Source of the DNA: Bacteroidetes bacterium UBA3022
GTDB taxonomy: Bacteria > Bacteroidota > Bacteroidia > Chitinophagales > BACL12
Direction of reading: 5' to 3'
DNA length: 14,574 bases
Assembly: GCA_002346225.1 (NCBI GenBank)
Contig: DDYY01000016.1
Span: 1-14,574, forward strand
Position 1 is the first letter of the stretch, and every line of letters begins with the position of its first letter. The translations under genes were made by a program, and so were the position numbers. The notes beneath the pieces are model-generated. The model saw nothing but the letters and a program-made list of their open reading frames with translations, did no database searches and was not told where the DNA came from. Positions 14,533 to 14,574 of the stretch are shown here, piece by piece.

Positions 14533-14574
14533 GTTGGACGTTGACTATGACATTGACTATGACATTGACTTTGA
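14527..14574 (+). repeat. Hexamer tandem repeat after Pol IV, running off the window
   Basis: Eight consecutive 6-nt units from the last Pol IV codon onward: AGTTGA, GTTGGA, CGTTGA, CTATGA, CATTGA, CTATGA, CATTGA, CTTTGA. The middle shows a 12-nt super-period (CTATGA CATTGA, twice). The Pol IV stop codon TGA is part of the first unit. The array may continue beyond 14574. Confidence 0.8.

Overview
The window looks like chromosomal DNA of a Bacteroidota (Bacteroidetes), probably from the Chitinophagales/Saprospirales part of the phylum. The evidence is three secreted proteins built for or related to type IX secretion, two of them with a C-terminal PNPA-type sorting domain; a PheS of Bacteroidota character; start codons without a Shine-Dalgarno sequence but with A-rich leaders; and a promoter matching the phylum-specific TTG / TAnnTTTG pattern. 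No rRNA, tRNA, insertion sequence or CRISPR array was seen.

Layout. (1) 1-767, minus: 5' three quarters of pheS, running off the left edge. (2) 836-4981, minus: two tandem paralogous secreted M43-type metalloproteases (641 and 645 aa), each followed by its own intrinsic terminator. (3) 4982-5327: divergent intergenic region. (4) 5328-9005, plus: complete metH, the cobalamin-dependent methionine synthase, with a TTG start. (5) 9006-10790, minus: secreted CUB + two GEVED-domain protein whose stop codon directly abuts the metH stop. (6) 10916-11995, minus: radical SAM protein of the PA0069/SplB-like family. (7) 11996-12246: a regulatory region with six 17-bp dyads. (8) 12247-13026, plus: XRE-type helix-turn-helix repressor with an S24 (LexA/UmuD-like) self-cleavage domain. 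(9) 13027-13350: a gene-free stretch ending in nine tandem heptamers. (10) 13351-14532, plus: Y-family DNA polymerase IV, followed by a hexamer repeat that runs to the right edge.

The most interesting part is the right third. The radical SAM gene and the S24 repressor are divergent. Between them lie six copies of one dyad, TGTCA-N7-TGACA (three perfect, three with a single mismatch): four in front of the radical SAM gene, with centres 22, 18 and 22 bp apart, and two in front of the repressor, 20 bp apart. A well-matched Bacteroidota promoter is embedded in the repressor-side pair. With the translesion polymerase just downstream, I read this as a LexA-independent, damage-inducible repair/mutagenesis module: a self-cleaving repressor controlling itself, a SplB-like radical SAM enzyme of unknown substrate, and probably Pol IV. 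The dyads and gene identities are seen in the sequence. The regulatory logic and DNA-damage induction are inference.

The left part is ordinary housekeeping (pheS, metH) mixed with secreted proteins, where the tandem protease duplication and the unusually short C-terminus of the CUB/GEVED protein are the points of note.
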